From assembly GCA_002323245.1 (NCBI GenBank), contig DCPU01000016.1:1-64000 (forward strand): 64,000 nt of DNA, given 5' to 3'. The notes beneath the pieces are model-generated. The model was not told the DNA's origin, made no database searches, and saw nothing but the letters and a program-made list of their open reading frames with translations. Below, piece by piece: positions 52,710 through 61,988 of this stretch. The position numbers and the translations under genes were made by a program. Numbering within the stretch: position 1 is the first letter of the stretch; each line of letters opens with the position of its first letter. This DNA comes from Mariprofundus sp. UBA1536 (GTDB taxonomy: Bacteria; Pseudomonadota; Zetaproteobacteria; Mariprofundales; Mariprofundaceae).

Positions 52710-54002
52710 GTGAGCAGAAAGAACCCTATAAAAACTATAGAGCTATTCGCGGGCGTAGGCGGCTTTCACTTAGGTTTAAATCAGTGCAACTCTAAAGAAC
52801 AAGAAGCTTATAATGTTGTATGGAGTAATCAGTGGGAGCCTTCCACAAAAAGGCAGCACGCTTCTGAAGTTTATCAAGAAAGGTTCCCTGATACTAAACA
52901 CTCAAATGAAGATATTGCTAAAGTTATAGAAGAGGGCTTTGCAGAAATACCAAATCATGATCTTTTAGTCGGTGGTTTTCCTTGTCAGGACTATTCAGTA
53001 GCAAGAACCTTAAGTAAGGCAGACGGTCTGCAAGGCAAGAAAGGTGTTCTATGGTGGTCAATTCACGATATCATCTTAAAAAAGGGAAAGAATGCCCCTT
53101 CGTATCTCTTACTAGAAAACGTGGATAGGTTATTAAAGTCTCCAGCCAAGCAGCGAGGCCGTGATTTTGCAATCATGCTCTCGTCTCTAAATGACTTAGG
53201 ATATATCGTCGAATGGCGTGTAATTAATGCAGCAGAATTTGGAATGCCTCAACGTAGACGTCGTGTTTATATCATGGCATATAAGAAAGGGACGGGCATT
53301 CATAAAAAAATAAGAAAGCTTAAAGAACCTAGTTCATGGCTTACCGGTGAAGGGGTGATGAATAAAGCATTCCCTATGAAGCTGGAAAAACCAATAAATG
53401 TGCCTTTTGTTATTGAAGGTGATCTTGCAGATATATCAGAGAACTTCATTGATTATAACCCGAAGAAAAGCCCGTTTAATACCGTGGGAGTCATGATTGA
53501 TAATCAGGTGTATTCCTCAAAAGGCCTTCCTGATTTCGACGACTCTAAAGCTTTGCATACAGTTAAATGGAAGACACTGAGAGATGTTTTGCAAGATGAC
53601 TCAGAGGTCCCTGAAGAGTTCTATTTAAAAGGTGAGCTTGATAAGTGGGAATACATGAAGGGGGCTAAGAAAGAGGAGCGTAAAACTACTGCTGGATTTG
53701 TTTATAACTACTCTGAAGGTTCGATGGTTTTCCCTGATGCGCTAGATAAAGCATCACGTACAATTGTTACTGGTGAAGGCGGAGCTACAGCCTCAAGATT
53801 CAAACATGTGGTTGCTACAAATAAAGGCCTTAGGCGGCTTACCCCAGTGGAGCTTGAGCGCCTTAATATGTTTCCAGATGGACATAGTGAGCTTGCTACA
53901 ATATCAAATGCTAAGAGAGCGTTTTTCATGGGGAATGCTTTAGTGGTTGGAATTGTTGAGGGGCTAGGCAAATCGCTTTATGAATCTCATTCCAAGTTAT
54001 AA
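52710..54002 (+). CDS. DNA cytosine-5 methyltransferase, partner of the Sau3AI-like enzyme
   Basis: 430 residues with all main C5-methyltransferase blocks: IELFAGVGGFHLGL (10-23), GGFPCQDYSVA with catalytic Cys (about 91), LLLENVDRLL (about 133), GMPQRRRRVYIMAY and the C-terminal RRLTPVELERLNMFP. It should protect the recognition site of the neighbouring nuclease, probably by methylating C in GATC. It lies 100 bp downstream in the same direction. Confidence 0.9.
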   Translation: MSRKNPIKTIELFAGVGGFHLGLNQCNSKEQEAYNVVWSNQWEPSTKRQHASEVYQERFPDTKHSNEDIAKVIEEGFAEIPNHDLLVGGFPCQDYSVARTLSKADGLQGKKGVLWWSIHDIILKKGKNAPSYLLLENVDRLLKSPAKQRGRDFAIMLSSLNDLGYIVEWRVINAAEFGMPQRRRRVYIMAYKKGTGIHKKIRKLKEPSSWLTGEGVMNKAFPMKLEKPINVPFVIEGDLADISENFIDYNPKKSPFNTVGVMIDNQVYSSKGLPDFDDSKALHTVKWKTLRDVLQDDSEVPEEFYLKGELDKWEYMKGAKKEERKTTAGFVYNYSEGSMVFPDALDKASRTIVTGEGGATASRFKHVVATNKGLRRLTPVELERLNMFPDGHSELATISNAKRAFFMGNALVVGIVEGLGKSLYESHSKL

Positions 54003-54103
54003 ATCTAAGACGGTTCAATCTATATAACAGTCTCGAACAATTTAAATAATGATACAACAAGAAGCCGGGTAAAATGACAATAAATCAAACATCATCCAAA
54101 ACA

Positions 54104-54160
54104 CATGCGAGTGCATGCGAGCACATGCGAGGGTCAGGGCTTGATTTGCGGATTCTCGCG
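54104..54160. repeat. CATGCGAG triplet and REP-like motif
   Basis: CATGCGAG occurs three times in a row with 3-nt spacing (ACATGCGAGTG, CATGCGAGCAC, ATGCGAG), followed by GGGTCAGGGCTTGATTTGCG. The latter resembles the repeats near 30650. The rest of the 54003-54283 gap holds no gene. Confidence 0.6.
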
Positions 54161-54283
54161 CATGTTGTTTCTTGATGTATTGCAATATGTTTATAGCACG
54201 ACTTGGCTGAAGATGCCTGCAGATTTAACCGCAGGTATCAACCAGCGCATGATGGTGACGGGTAGATATACACATGCTGACCC

Positions 54284-55336
54284 TTAGCAACAGGCGCCAC
54301 CAACTGGCGCATCAGTAGCTTTTGCGGCTGCGGGCGAGCAATCAAAAGCGCCGAAATGTGTGGATGTATCCCCGACGATTTTGAAATGTAGGCCAAAGCG
54401 CGTTTCAGCGAGCATGGATGCCGTGTTGCTGCATACCAACATGGGTTTGTCCGTGAACAAACGGTGATGATCATCCAAATCAAAATAATGCGGCAGACCT
54501 TCGATGCCGCCATCGTAGGTGGCGACCTGGCCATAGTCTTCGCATAAATCTTCCAAGCTGGCGATATTAAAGGCGCGAATGGTGATGGAGGTAAATGTGG
54601 CCATGCCGATGCGGGCTTCGATGTCGGGGTTGTCGATGGTGACTGGGGCTTGCGAAATCACGCGGTAATCCAGGCAGCCAAGTCGCGCCAACATACGGCG
54701 GAAATCTTCGATATACATGGCTCCGCTTAAACATTCGCCATGCAGCAAGGGATCATCCTGCAAGGCTTTGGGGATACGGCGGTCGGCAAAGACATCGGAG
54801 AAATACAATTCACCGCCTGGTTTGAGCACGCGGAAAATTTCAGCAAACACCTTCTCTTTTTGCGGCGAGAGATTAATCACGCAGTTGGAGACCACGACAT
54901 CCACCGAGTTGTCCGCAATGCCCACTTCCAGAAGGTCTTCAATAAAACCTTGCTTGAATTCGGTATTGGCCTTGGCATAACCAAACACGTCGCGGTGATA
55001 ATCCACATGTTTGCGCGCCACTTCCAATTGCTCATCGGTCATATCCACACCAATCACGCGTCCATGTTCGCCCACCAGCTTAGCCAGCAAATACACATCC
55101 CGACCTGAGCCACAGCCCAAGTCGAGCACAGTTTTACCTTCAAGCAATGGCGGAATGGGTGAGCCGCAACCATAAAATCTGTCGCTTACTTCTGGATGGA
55201 TTTGCTTGAGAATTTGGCGAAAGGCCAAAGGCATGCTGCCAGTATCACTGCAGCAGGCATTGGTTTGTAAATCCTCAGATTTGGTCAATACCTTGCCGTA
55301 GTATGCTTTTAAATTCGCGTGGGTTTGTGTGGTCAT
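54284..55336 (-). CDS. arsM: Arsenite S-adenosylmethionine methyltransferase ArsM
   Basis: 350 residues from ATG 55336, after AAGGAG. The SAM motif is VLDLGCGSGRDVYLLAKLVG. The conserved cysteines are in NACCSD, VVSNCVINLSPQKEKVFAEI and LHGECLSGAMY, and the C-terminus ends GACC. ArsM methylates As(III) to volatile or excreted methylarsenicals. It is followed in the operon order by an aquaporin upstream at 55366, so both are transcribed leftward, the aquaporin first. Confidence 0.93.
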   Translation of the reverse strand: MTTQTHANLKAYYGKVLTKSEDLQTNACCSDTGSMPLAFRQILKQIHPEVSDRFYGCGSPIPPLLEGKTVLDLGCGSGRDVYLLAKLVGEHGRVIGVDMTDEQLEVARKHVDYHRDVFGYAKANTEFKQGFIEDLLEVGIADNSVDVVVSNCVINLSPQKEKVFAEIFRVLKPGGELYFSDVFADRRIPKALQDDPLLHGECLSGAMYIEDFRRMLARLGCLDYRVISQAPVTIDNPDIEARIGMATFTSITIRAFNIASLEDLCEDYGQVATYDGGIEGLPHYFDLDDHHRLFTDKPMLVCSNTASMLAETRFGLHFKIVGDTSTHFGAFDCSPAAAKATDAPVGGACC

Positions 55337-55365
55337 GCTTTTCTCCTTCTTGGGTTTAAATATGT

Positions 55366-56184
55366 TTAACAGTTGTCGCAACGCTTCGCGCTCATCAGCG
55401 GTTCAATCAGCTTGGTAAACACCAGCGCGGCCAGCAGTCCGCCAGCAATGGGGCCAAGCACATACACCGCTAAAAATCCCATCTCCGCATCGGGAAAAGC
55501 AGCATCTTGCCAGCCTGCCAACATGGCAAACAAACGCGGTGATAAATCGCGGGCGGGGTTGAGGCCTGCTTGGGTGAGCGGGGCAATCACAGCAATAATC
55601 ATGGCTACGGTACCACCAATAAACAGCGGAGCGAGTGCATTGTCGGGGCGACCCAAATTACAGCCCTCGGTGAGGCTAAAAATCATCAGCACCAATGCAA
55701 AGGTGCCAATGGCCTCGGCCAAAAAGGCAGTACGCATGCTCACCACGGCGGCCTCGCCGGAGCCTGGATTAGGATAAAACTCGCCAAACATCATGGCGGT
55801 TTGTACTGATTCGGGGCTGCCGCGCACGATGCCGTGTAAGGCTTCAAAATGGCTGATCGAATCGGCAAACAAAAGGTAAAGCAGGGCGGCTGCAAAAAAG
55901 GCACCAGCAAATTGGGCGGTAATATAAAGGGGAAGTTTGCTGGCTCGCATTCTGCCCGAAGCGACCATAGCTAGGCTCACGGCGGGGTTAAGGTGGGCGC
56001 ATGATAAATGCCGTGTGGCATAAATCGCCAAGGCCACGGCCGCACCCCAAATCATGGCAATTTGCCAAAGCCCAGAGTGGGCCGAAAACAACACGCTGAC
56101 AGCCACAGCGCCACAGCCAAAAAACACCAGCAAAGCCGTGCCCAACAATTCACCGACAACATCATGTTTTAAGCTCTGATACAT
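55366..56184 (-). CDS. Aquaglyceroporin (AqpS-like), probable arsenite channel
   Basis: 272 residues of the MIP family with both NPA boxes, AHLNPAVSLAMVAS and GLNPARDLSPRLF; Asp after the second NPAR is typical of glycerol-conducting members. Six membrane helices are evident. The C-terminus ends KRCDNC, with two cysteines that could bind arsenic. The arsM gene follows after 29 bp, so a role in arsenite movement, as with AqpS, is likely. The start follows GGAGGCGGGT. Confidence 0.88.
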   Translation of the reverse strand: MYQSLKHDVVGELLGTALLVFFGCGAVAVSVLFSAHSGLWQIAMIWGAAVALAIYATRHLSCAHLNPAVSLAMVASGRMRASKLPLYITAQFAGAFFAAALLYLLFADSISHFEALHGIVRGSPESVQTAMMFGEFYPNPGSGEAAVVSMRTAFLAEAIGTFALVLMIFSLTEGCNLGRPDNALAPLFIGGTVAMIIAVIAPLTQAGLNPARDLSPRLFAMLAGWQDAAFPDAEMGFLAVYVLGPIAGGLLAALVFTKLIEPLMSAKRCDNC

Positions 56185-56378
56185 ACCCGCCTCCGTGCTT
56201 TACCACCCATTGGTCTGCATCAAGTTGCATTTCTTACAAAACCCATGCGGAAAAGATTGAAGCCAAGCTTGGTATCAAGAAATGCCGTTGTAGGCATTTG
56301 GGGTTTCTGCATTTTTCTGCTACATATAAAGGGTGGTTGCGCTGGTGCGATATGTGGTCGGCGAAGGAGGCAGATGCG

Positions 56379-56807
56379 ATGGATAAATATTTGGATTGTT
56401 GCGACTGCCAAAAAGGGTTCGTGTGGACGACAGGCGAACAAAACTTTTATCGCAAGCTGAATTTTAGCCAGCCACGGCGCTGTAAAGCTTGTCGTTTGCC
56501 GCAAGAAGTCAGTTTGGCGATGTCATTTTCATCACTGAACGATGAGGAACTCAAATGGGCAAGAAATGTCTTTTCTATGCAGCATCACCAAGCCGTGAAG
56601 CAGGTTTCAGCAAAGCCATATGCCAGCAGCAAACACGGCATCGAAGATGACTACAATACACGTGAGACTAATCCAAAGGTGCCCATGCACACCCCTGATG
56701 TATGGTTGTTGTCGGGTTTGCTTGGGCTGGCAGTGTTATTGCTTTTTGGTATGACGACAGGCTCGGGCGAAAGTGTGCTCGATTCGTTATTTGCTTTGTT
56801 CAAATAA
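56379..56807 (+). CDS. Zinc-ribbon protein with C-terminal membrane helix
   Basis: 142 residues from ATG 56379, 8 nt after AAGGAGG. MDKYLDCCDCQKGFVWTTGE and RRCKACRLPQEV form a paired CxxC zinc ribbon. A polar stretch and one membrane helix (VWLLSGLLGLAVLLLFGMTT) end the protein. The ribbon resembles the probable zinc-binding domain found in many small bacterial proteins. Function unknown. Confidence 0.65.
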   Translation: MDKYLDCCDCQKGFVWTTGEQNFYRKLNFSQPRRCKACRLPQEVSLAMSFSSLNDEELKWARNVFSMQHHQAVKQVSAKPYASSKHGIEDDYNTRETNPKVPMHTPDVWLLSGLLGLAVLLLFGMTTGSGESVLDSLFALFK

Positions 56808-56863
56808 CGAGCAAACCTTAGCGGTGAGGCAACGCCACAAATGGAATGTTTCGATTTGAATAC

Positions 56864-57079
56864 TTAGGCGATGAGCTTGGCTTCGGCTTCGGCGATGATG
56901 CCAGCTTGATGGGCAGCTTGGGCTAGGGAGAAGAGGAAAGGCCAGAAGGCTGTTTCTTCTTCGAAATACACGACTTGGCCGCGATAGTTTACTTCTATGC
57001 CGTGAAGGCGATTGTTGATTTCAAACATGCCGACACTGGCAAAATGATCGGCGATGCGTTTGGCGCGAAAAGGATTCAT
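56864..57079 (-). CDS. Small hypothetical protein
   Basis: 71 residues from ATG 57079, with AGGAGG 5 nt upstream. MNPFRAKRIADHFASVGMFE is followed by NYRGQVVYFEEETAFWPFLF. No domain recognised. The good ribosome site and ordinary codon use suggest a real gene. Confidence 0.55.
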   Translation of the reverse strand: MNPFRAKRIADHFASVGMFEINNRLHGIEVNYRGQVVYFEEETAFWPFLFSLAQAAHQAGIIAEAEAKLIA

Positions 57080-57219
57080 CACTACCTCCTAACCTGCAAC
57101 ATGCTTGGGTTATCTATCGGCTTGAATCAAACCTGCTTAAACTTGTGTTGCATATATGGTGCCAGACTGAAGGGGATAAGCTGCCCAAGCGTTGATGCAG
57201 CTCACGAATTGGAAATCGC

Positions 57220-57744
57220 TTATTGCAACTCTTTACGCGGCGGCATCACCACCGAGTCTTCTGTAGGCGTACCTGCGGCATCGCTATTTTTTCTATAAAT
57301 GGCATGCACGCCGCGGTGAAGCATTTCAAAGGTTTTTTCCAACCACTCGGTGCAAACCAGAATGACCAGAGTGGTGATGGTCAACATTAAGCCATAGTGG
57401 TGCATGCCAAGGCCAATGGCTGCCCCAATGCCTGCCAACATCCAAATCACAGCTGCTGTAGTTACGCCCAAAACAGAGCCTTCGCGGGTGAACATCACGC
57501 CTGCACCCAAAAAGCCGATACCCGTGACCACTTGGCCGAGCACGCGAGCAGGATCCAGCGAAGCACCAGAGAGCGTGGCGCCGAGATTCACAAACACGGC
57601 GGTGCCCAAACAAATCAACATGCTGGTGCGCATGCCCGCAGGTTTGCCATGCAATTGCCGTTCTAAACCAATCAAACCACCACATAACATGGCATAACCA
57701 ATCATGGTGAAAAACGCGATATCAGTAGCGAGCCATTCGGTCAT
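57220..57744 (-). CDS. MgtC/SapB family membrane protein
   Basis: 174 residues from ATG 57744 (GTG 57750 is an alternative). It has the N-terminal four-helix MgtC core: CGGLIGLERQLHGKPAGMRT, DPARVLGQVVTGIGFLGAGV and TTAAVIWMLAGIGAAIGLG. It lacks the long C-terminal ACT-like domain of Salmonella MgtC. MgtC proteins influence survival at low magnesium and ATP synthase control; environmental members are less well known. Confidence 0.88.
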   Translation of the reverse strand: MTEWLATDIAFFTMIGYAMLCGGLIGLERQLHGKPAGMRTSMLICLGTAVFVNLGATLSGASLDPARVLGQVVTGIGFLGAGVMFTREGSVLGVTTAAVIWMLAGIGAAIGLGMHHYGLMLTITTLVILVCTEWLEKTFEMLHRGVHAIYRKNSDAAGTPTEDSVVMPPRKELQ

Positions 57745-57836
57745 AGACACCCCAACACACCAAGGAAGTTACGGTGCCATTCTTATGGTTTAGCGCTGGG
57801 CTTGTCTAGCCCAGCAAACATCCGGTTGAAGGTGGC

Positions 57837-59147
57837 TTAGTTTTGTAGTTTGGTCAGTAAAGCCACCACTTCCGAGGATGGGGTAGCAATGGCGTCCACA
57901 TCGGCAATAGCGCCATTTTTATCACCCGATTTAAACTTAGTTACAGCCGATTTGGCCAAGGCATGCACTTGGGCATGAGATTTTTCCAAGGCAATAAATG
58001 AGCTATTGTGGCCAAAATCGGACTGACCTTGGGCATAATACCATTTGCCCAAGCGGCAGTTGTGATGATCGGTCACGTCTTCTGGCTCGATTTTCTCTAA
58101 GCCCACCAACATATCCATCAAACGTTTTTTCCAGAGCATATGATCGCTCTTAGCAAGACTTATCACAGCATCTTTGGCTTTAAATTGGGCGATATATTGG
58201 ATTTGACTGACCACTAGTTTTTCAAATGCTTGCAGACGTTGTACGTTACCACTGATTTCACGGCTGCTACTGGAAACAAGGCCCGAGAGTTCGGAAGTGC
58301 GCTCTGCAATTTCGCGGGATGCCAAGCTTTGGTCGTGGGATGCATGTTTGATGTGTTCCATGGTTTGCGAAACTTCGCGGAATTCATCAATCACTTTTTG
58401 CATGCTGCTGCCAGCCAAGTCAGCCACTGCGCTACCACGATCGGCCAATTCAAGATTGGTGCCCATCACATTGACCACTTCTTTGATTTCATTTTGCAGG
58501 GTGCGGATTTTTTCGCTGATTTCTGAAGCGGCTTTGGCTGTTTGGTTGGACAATTCTTTCACTTCACCAGCCACCACAGCAAAGCCGCGGCCTGCATCAC
58601 CGGCACGGGCAGCTTCAATGGTGGCATTGAGCGCCAACATATTGGTTTGCCCAGCAATTTTCTGAATCGAGCTGACAATGGCGCCAATTTCATTGGAGAA
58701 ATGCGCCAGCTCTTCGACTTCTTTCATCACATTGGCGGCAGAGTCTTTGAGGCTGCACATCACATCCACAGCATTGTGCACTGAGCCTGCCCCTTCTTGG
58801 GCAGCTTCCATGGCGCGTTGGGCTGCTTCATCACCTTGATCCGAGCTGGTCACGATTTGCTCCACGGTGGCCGCCATTTCTTCGGTGGCCGCTGCAACGG
58901 CAAAGGTACGCTCTTCCATTTGTGAAATATCTTGCGACATATGGGTGATGGATGAAATCACATCAAATACGCCCATACAGGTATTGGCGCCGCCTTCGGT
59001 GGAGGTACGAATAATCTGCTCAAGGTATTCGCCCAATTTATTCATATCGCGGGATAGCTGCGAATCGGGTTTGACGCGGGCGGTAAAGTCGCCCTGCATA
59101 AATTGGCTTACAAGATTTGAAATTTCTTTTTCATCAGTATTCGACAT
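57837..59147 (-). CDS. Soluble methyl-accepting chemotaxis protein with CZB domain
   Basis: 436 residues with no membrane helix. A short N-terminal HAMP-like or helical part precedes the signalling domain, whose hairpin tip reads IAGQTNMLALNATIEAARAG and GRGFAVVAGEVKELSNQTAK. The C-terminal about 110 residues form a chemoreceptor zinc-binding (CZB) domain with HMLWKKRLMDMLV, HHNCRLGKWY and FIALEKSHAQVHALA. CZB receptors sense zinc-linked signals such as hypochlorite. It lies just after cheR in the che operon and is probably part of its cytoplasmic array. Confidence 0.92.
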   Translation of the reverse strand: MSNTDEKEISNLVSQFMQGDFTARVKPDSQLSRDMNKLGEYLEQIIRTSTEGGANTCMGVFDVISSITHMSQDISQMEERTFAVAAATEEMAATVEQIVTSSDQGDEAAQRAMEAAQEGAGSVHNAVDVMCSLKDSAANVMKEVEELAHFSNEIGAIVSSIQKIAGQTNMLALNATIEAARAGDAGRGFAVVAGEVKELSNQTAKAASEISEKIRTLQNEIKEVVNVMGTNLELADRGSAVADLAGSSMQKVIDEFREVSQTMEHIKHASHDQSLASREIAERTSELSGLVSSSSREISGNVQRLQAFEKLVVSQIQYIAQFKAKDAVISLAKSDHMLWKKRLMDMLVGLEKIEPEDVTDHHNCRLGKWYYAQGQSDFGHNSSFIALEKSHAQVHALAKSAVTKFKSGDKNGAIADVDAIATPSSEVVALLTKLQN

Positions 59148-59175
59148 GGTTTTTTACCTCACAGATTCTTATTTG

Positions 59176-60015
59176 TTATTTAGATTTCAATTTCCAGATG
59201 GGGCGGCCTTCAAAACGCTGGGTATCCCATTGCGAATGCTCACCTTTCACCAACTCACCCGTACCCGTAATCAGATAACCACCCACATTCATGGTTTGGG
59301 CAATTTTATCGATGACCTTTTTGCGATCTTCCACATCAAAATAAATCATCACGTTGCGGCAAAACACGATATCAAACGGGCCATGCATACGCAGGCCAAC
59401 CGCCAAATCCGCTGCAATCAAATTGGCCATACGGAAAGAAATCATGGTGCGCAGCTCTTCGCGAATGCGCCAGTTGGTGCCTTCGTGTTGCTCAAAATAA
59501 CGCACAAGCTGCTTCACAGGCATACCGCGTTGCACTTCCATTTGTGTATAAATGCCTTCTTCGGCATAAGCGAGCACAGCATCAGCAATATCAGTGCCTA
59601 GGATGCGGATATGCCGCTCAGCGCTGGGCACGGATTGAATCGCCGTCATGGCAATGGAATAGGTTTCTTGGCCGCGCGAACAAGCCGCCGACCAAATACG
59701 GATTTTACCGTTGGGGCTCATGCCTTGCATCAGCTCAGGAAAAATCACAGTGGAGAGGGCATCAAAAGGGTACTTGTCGCGAAAAAACAAGGTTTCATTG
59801 GTGGTCATCGCTTCCACCACTTGTCTTGCCAATGTATCACGAGGGCGAGCTTTGACTTGCGCAACCAGCGCCTCAAGGCCTTCTAAACTGTGGCGACGCG
59901 CCAAAGGCTCCAGGCGGCTTTTAAGCAAATATATTTTATTTTCTTCAATAAACTGGCCGCTTTCCTTGCGCAAGAAATCCCGTAAAAAAGCAAAATCTGC
60001 TGGTTTCATACCCAT
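59176..60015 (-). CDS. cheR: Chemotaxis protein methyltransferase CheR
   Basis: 279 residues. FAFLRDFLRKESGQFIEENK gives the N-terminal helical domain, and IWSAACSRGQETYSIAMTAI the SAM-binding motif. DIVFCRNVMIYFDVEDRKKV and YLITGTGE follow. It methylates receptor glutamates with SAM, opposed by CheB. The start ATG overlaps the cheB stop by 10 bp. Confidence 0.95.
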   Translation of the reverse strand: MGMKPADFAFLRDFLRKESGQFIEENKIYLLKSRLEPLARRHSLEGLEALVAQVKARPRDTLARQVVEAMTTNETLFFRDKYPFDALSTVIFPELMQGMSPNGKIRIWSAACSRGQETYSIAMTAIQSVPSAERHIRILGTDIADAVLAYAEEGIYTQMEVQRGMPVKQLVRYFEQHEGTNWRIREELRTMISFRMANLIAADLAVGLRMHGPFDIVFCRNVMIYFDVEDRKKVIDKIAQTMNVGGYLITGTGELVKGEHSQWDTQRFEGRPIWKLKSK

Positions 60016-61049
60016 ACCTCTCTACCCAATGTTTGTAATGCGGCTGCAGCAATCTGTTTGAGAGGCAACACAGCATGCGCTGCGCCCAGCTGCACGGTGG
60101 CGCCTGGCATACCCCAGACCACGGATGTGGCTTGATCTTGGGCAATCACATAGCCGCCCTTTTTGTTAATTTCATGTGCGCCCAACGCCCCATCGCTGCC
60201 CATGCCGGTGAGCACTACAGCGAGCGTTTTGATGCTGGGTGCCAATTGCGCCAAGGAGCGGAATGTGACATCCACGGCTGGTTTGCAGTGATGTTCTGCT
60301 GGCCCATCATGCAAATGCGCTTGCAAGCTTTGGCCCAAGCGGCGTATGTCCAAATGCGATTCGCCGGGGGCGATATAAATATGACCGGGCAGTAAGCGTT
60401 GACCGTGTTCCACCAGGCGGCAGGGCATCGCCACTTGTGTATTAAGCCGGCTGACCAAGGATTCTAAGAAGAGCTTTGGCATATGTTGCACAATCACCAC
60501 CGGCACATTCAAATCAGCGGGCAACATGTCGAGCACGGCATGCAACGCTGCAGGGCCGCCAGTGCTGGAGCCAATGGCCAAAATATCCGGATGAAATGAG
60601 GCTGCGGGTTTTGTCGTGGTCACTGGCCTTGCTGGCGTTGTCCTGCGCACGGTGCTTGTTTTGGGTGCATCTGTAGCACGCAATTTGGCGAGTAATTCAC
60701 CACGAAATGCTTCGGGAGGGGTGCTGGCTTTGGGTTTGAGAATCACATCAAAGGCGCCTGCATCGAGCAGTTGCACTGCCAAATCGGCATCACTGGCGGT
60801 TTCAGAAGAAACAATCAATACTTTGACAGCAGGAAATCGCTCGCGAATGATTTTGAGGGCATCCATGCCATTCATGTGCGGCATATTCATATCCAGGGTG
60901 ACCACATCAGGTTGTAGGCGTTCCACCTTTTTGATGGCATCGATACCATCCATGGCATGGCCAACAATCTCAATGTCAGCTTGACCCTCGAGGCTGCGCC
61001 GCAAAAATTGGCGATACAGCGCGGAGTCGTCGGCAATCAGGACTTTCAT
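60006..61049 (-). CDS. cheB: Chemotaxis methylesterase CheB
   Basis: 347 residues. The receiver domain has KVLIADDSALYRQFL with phospho-Asp in VVTLDMNMPHMNG. After a linker rich in Thr/Ala/Pro, the esterase domain carries AIGSSTGGPAALHAV (catalytic Ser), VVIVQHMPKLF (His) and VLTGMGSDGALG (Asp). It demethylates receptors when phosphorylated by CheA. It overlaps cheY and cheR. Confidence 0.95.
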   Translation of the reverse strand: MKVLIADDSALYRQFLRRSLEGQADIEIVGHAMDGIDAIKKVERLQPDVVTLDMNMPHMNGMDALKIIRERFPAVKVLIVSSETASDADLAVQLLDAGAFDVILKPKASTPPEAFRGELLAKLRATDAPKTSTVRRTTPARPVTTTKPAASFHPDILAIGSSTGGPAALHAVLDMLPADLNVPVVIVQHMPKLFLESLVSRLNTQVAMPCRLVEHGQRLLPGHIYIAPGESHLDIRRLGQSLQAHLHDGPAEHHCKPAVDVTFRSLAQLAPSIKTLAVVLTGMGSDGALGAHEINKKGGYVIAQDQATSVVWGMPGATVQLGAAHAVLPLKQIAAAALQTLGREVWV

Positions 61050-61432
61050 TCGCGGTTGTACGCAATGCCAACGATATCAAGCTTGTCGCAGACCAATGAT
61101 TCATCAAACGGTTTCATGATGTATTCATCAGCGCCTGCAGCCAGTGCTTTAAGCATGGATGGCATGCCTGTTTCAGTGGTTACCATAATCACGCGCGGGT
61201 TCTCGGAAAATCGCTCTTGCTCGCGCATGGCGACCAAAAATTCATAACCATTCATCACTGGCATGTTCCAGTCGAGCATCACCAACGCGATGTCGGGATG
61301 CGCATTCATGGCTTCATAGGCTTCTTTGCCATTTTCAGCTTCAATAATTTCAAAGCCCAGTTTTTTTAGGATACGACCCAAAGAAATCCGCACCACGCGG
61401 GCATCATCTACTACCAATACTTTTTGTGTCAC
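61046..61432 (-). CDS. cheY: Response regulator CheY
   Basis: 128 residues from GTG 61432, 5 nt after GGGAGG; the frame is open 7 codons further, but that start lacks a site. Single receiver domain: KVLVVDDARVVRISLGRILK, phospho-Asp in VMLDWNMPVMNG, the conserved Thr in IMVTTE and the Lys in EYIMKPFD. It would carry the signal to the flagellar switch. It overlaps cheB by ATGA. Confidence 0.93.
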   Translation of the reverse strand: MTQKVLVVDDARVVRISLGRILKKLGFEIIEAENGKEAYEAMNAHPDIALVMLDWNMPVMNGYEFLVAMREQERFSENPRVIMVTTETGMPSMLKALAAGADEYIMKPFDESLVCDKLDIVGIAYNRE

Positions 61433-61490
61433 TTGAACCTCCCATCTTGCCACATGTTGGTCGTGAACATGTTGTTGATGTTATAAAATA

Positions 61491-61988
61491 TCATGCTGCT
61501 GCCCCTTCATCGCGGGGCAGGGTTAAATCGATGAGGCGATGCAAATCCAGCATCACCAATGTGCGTTTGTTTTGTTTTAACACGCCTTGGCTGACGCTTT
61601 TCCAGCGAGCATCCAAAGAATCGGGGGTGCGCTCATACTCATCAGCTTGCAGCTCGATGACTTCGCCCACGCTGTCGACGGCCACACCAAACACTTCCTT
61701 TTCACTTTCGGTAATCAAAATACGGTACACCGCGCCTTCTTCACGCGGGGCAAAACCAAGGGCTTTACGCAAGTCCAGTTCGGTGAGAATGCGGCCGCGA
61801 AGGTTGATGAGCCCATTCACGGCAGGCAGCGACATCGGCATGATGGTGCGGCTTTGCGGATGCACCACTTCATGGCAATCGCTGACATTGAGCGCCAACC
61901 ACTGGTTTTCCACTTTGAAGGTGAGCATGCGGACATTCACAGGCGCTTTGACATGCACCATGCCTGATCGTTGTTCAGCGTTTGCCAT
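61491..61988 (-). CDS. cheW: Chemotaxis adaptor CheW
   Basis: 165 residues. MLTFKVENQWLALNVSDCHE, NGLINLRGRILTELDLRKAL and the final VLKQNKRTLVMLDLHRLIDL match the SH3-like CheW domain that links receptors to CheA. It overlaps the end of cheA by 14 bp and precedes cheY. Confidence 0.92.
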   Translation of the reverse strand: MANAEQRSGMVHVKAPVNVRMLTFKVENQWLALNVSDCHEVVHPQSRTIMPMSLPAVNGLINLRGRILTELDLRKALGFAPREEGAVYRILITESEKEVFGVAVDSVGEVIELQADEYERTPDSLDARWKSVSQGVLKQNKRTLVMLDLHRLIDLTLPRDEGAAA

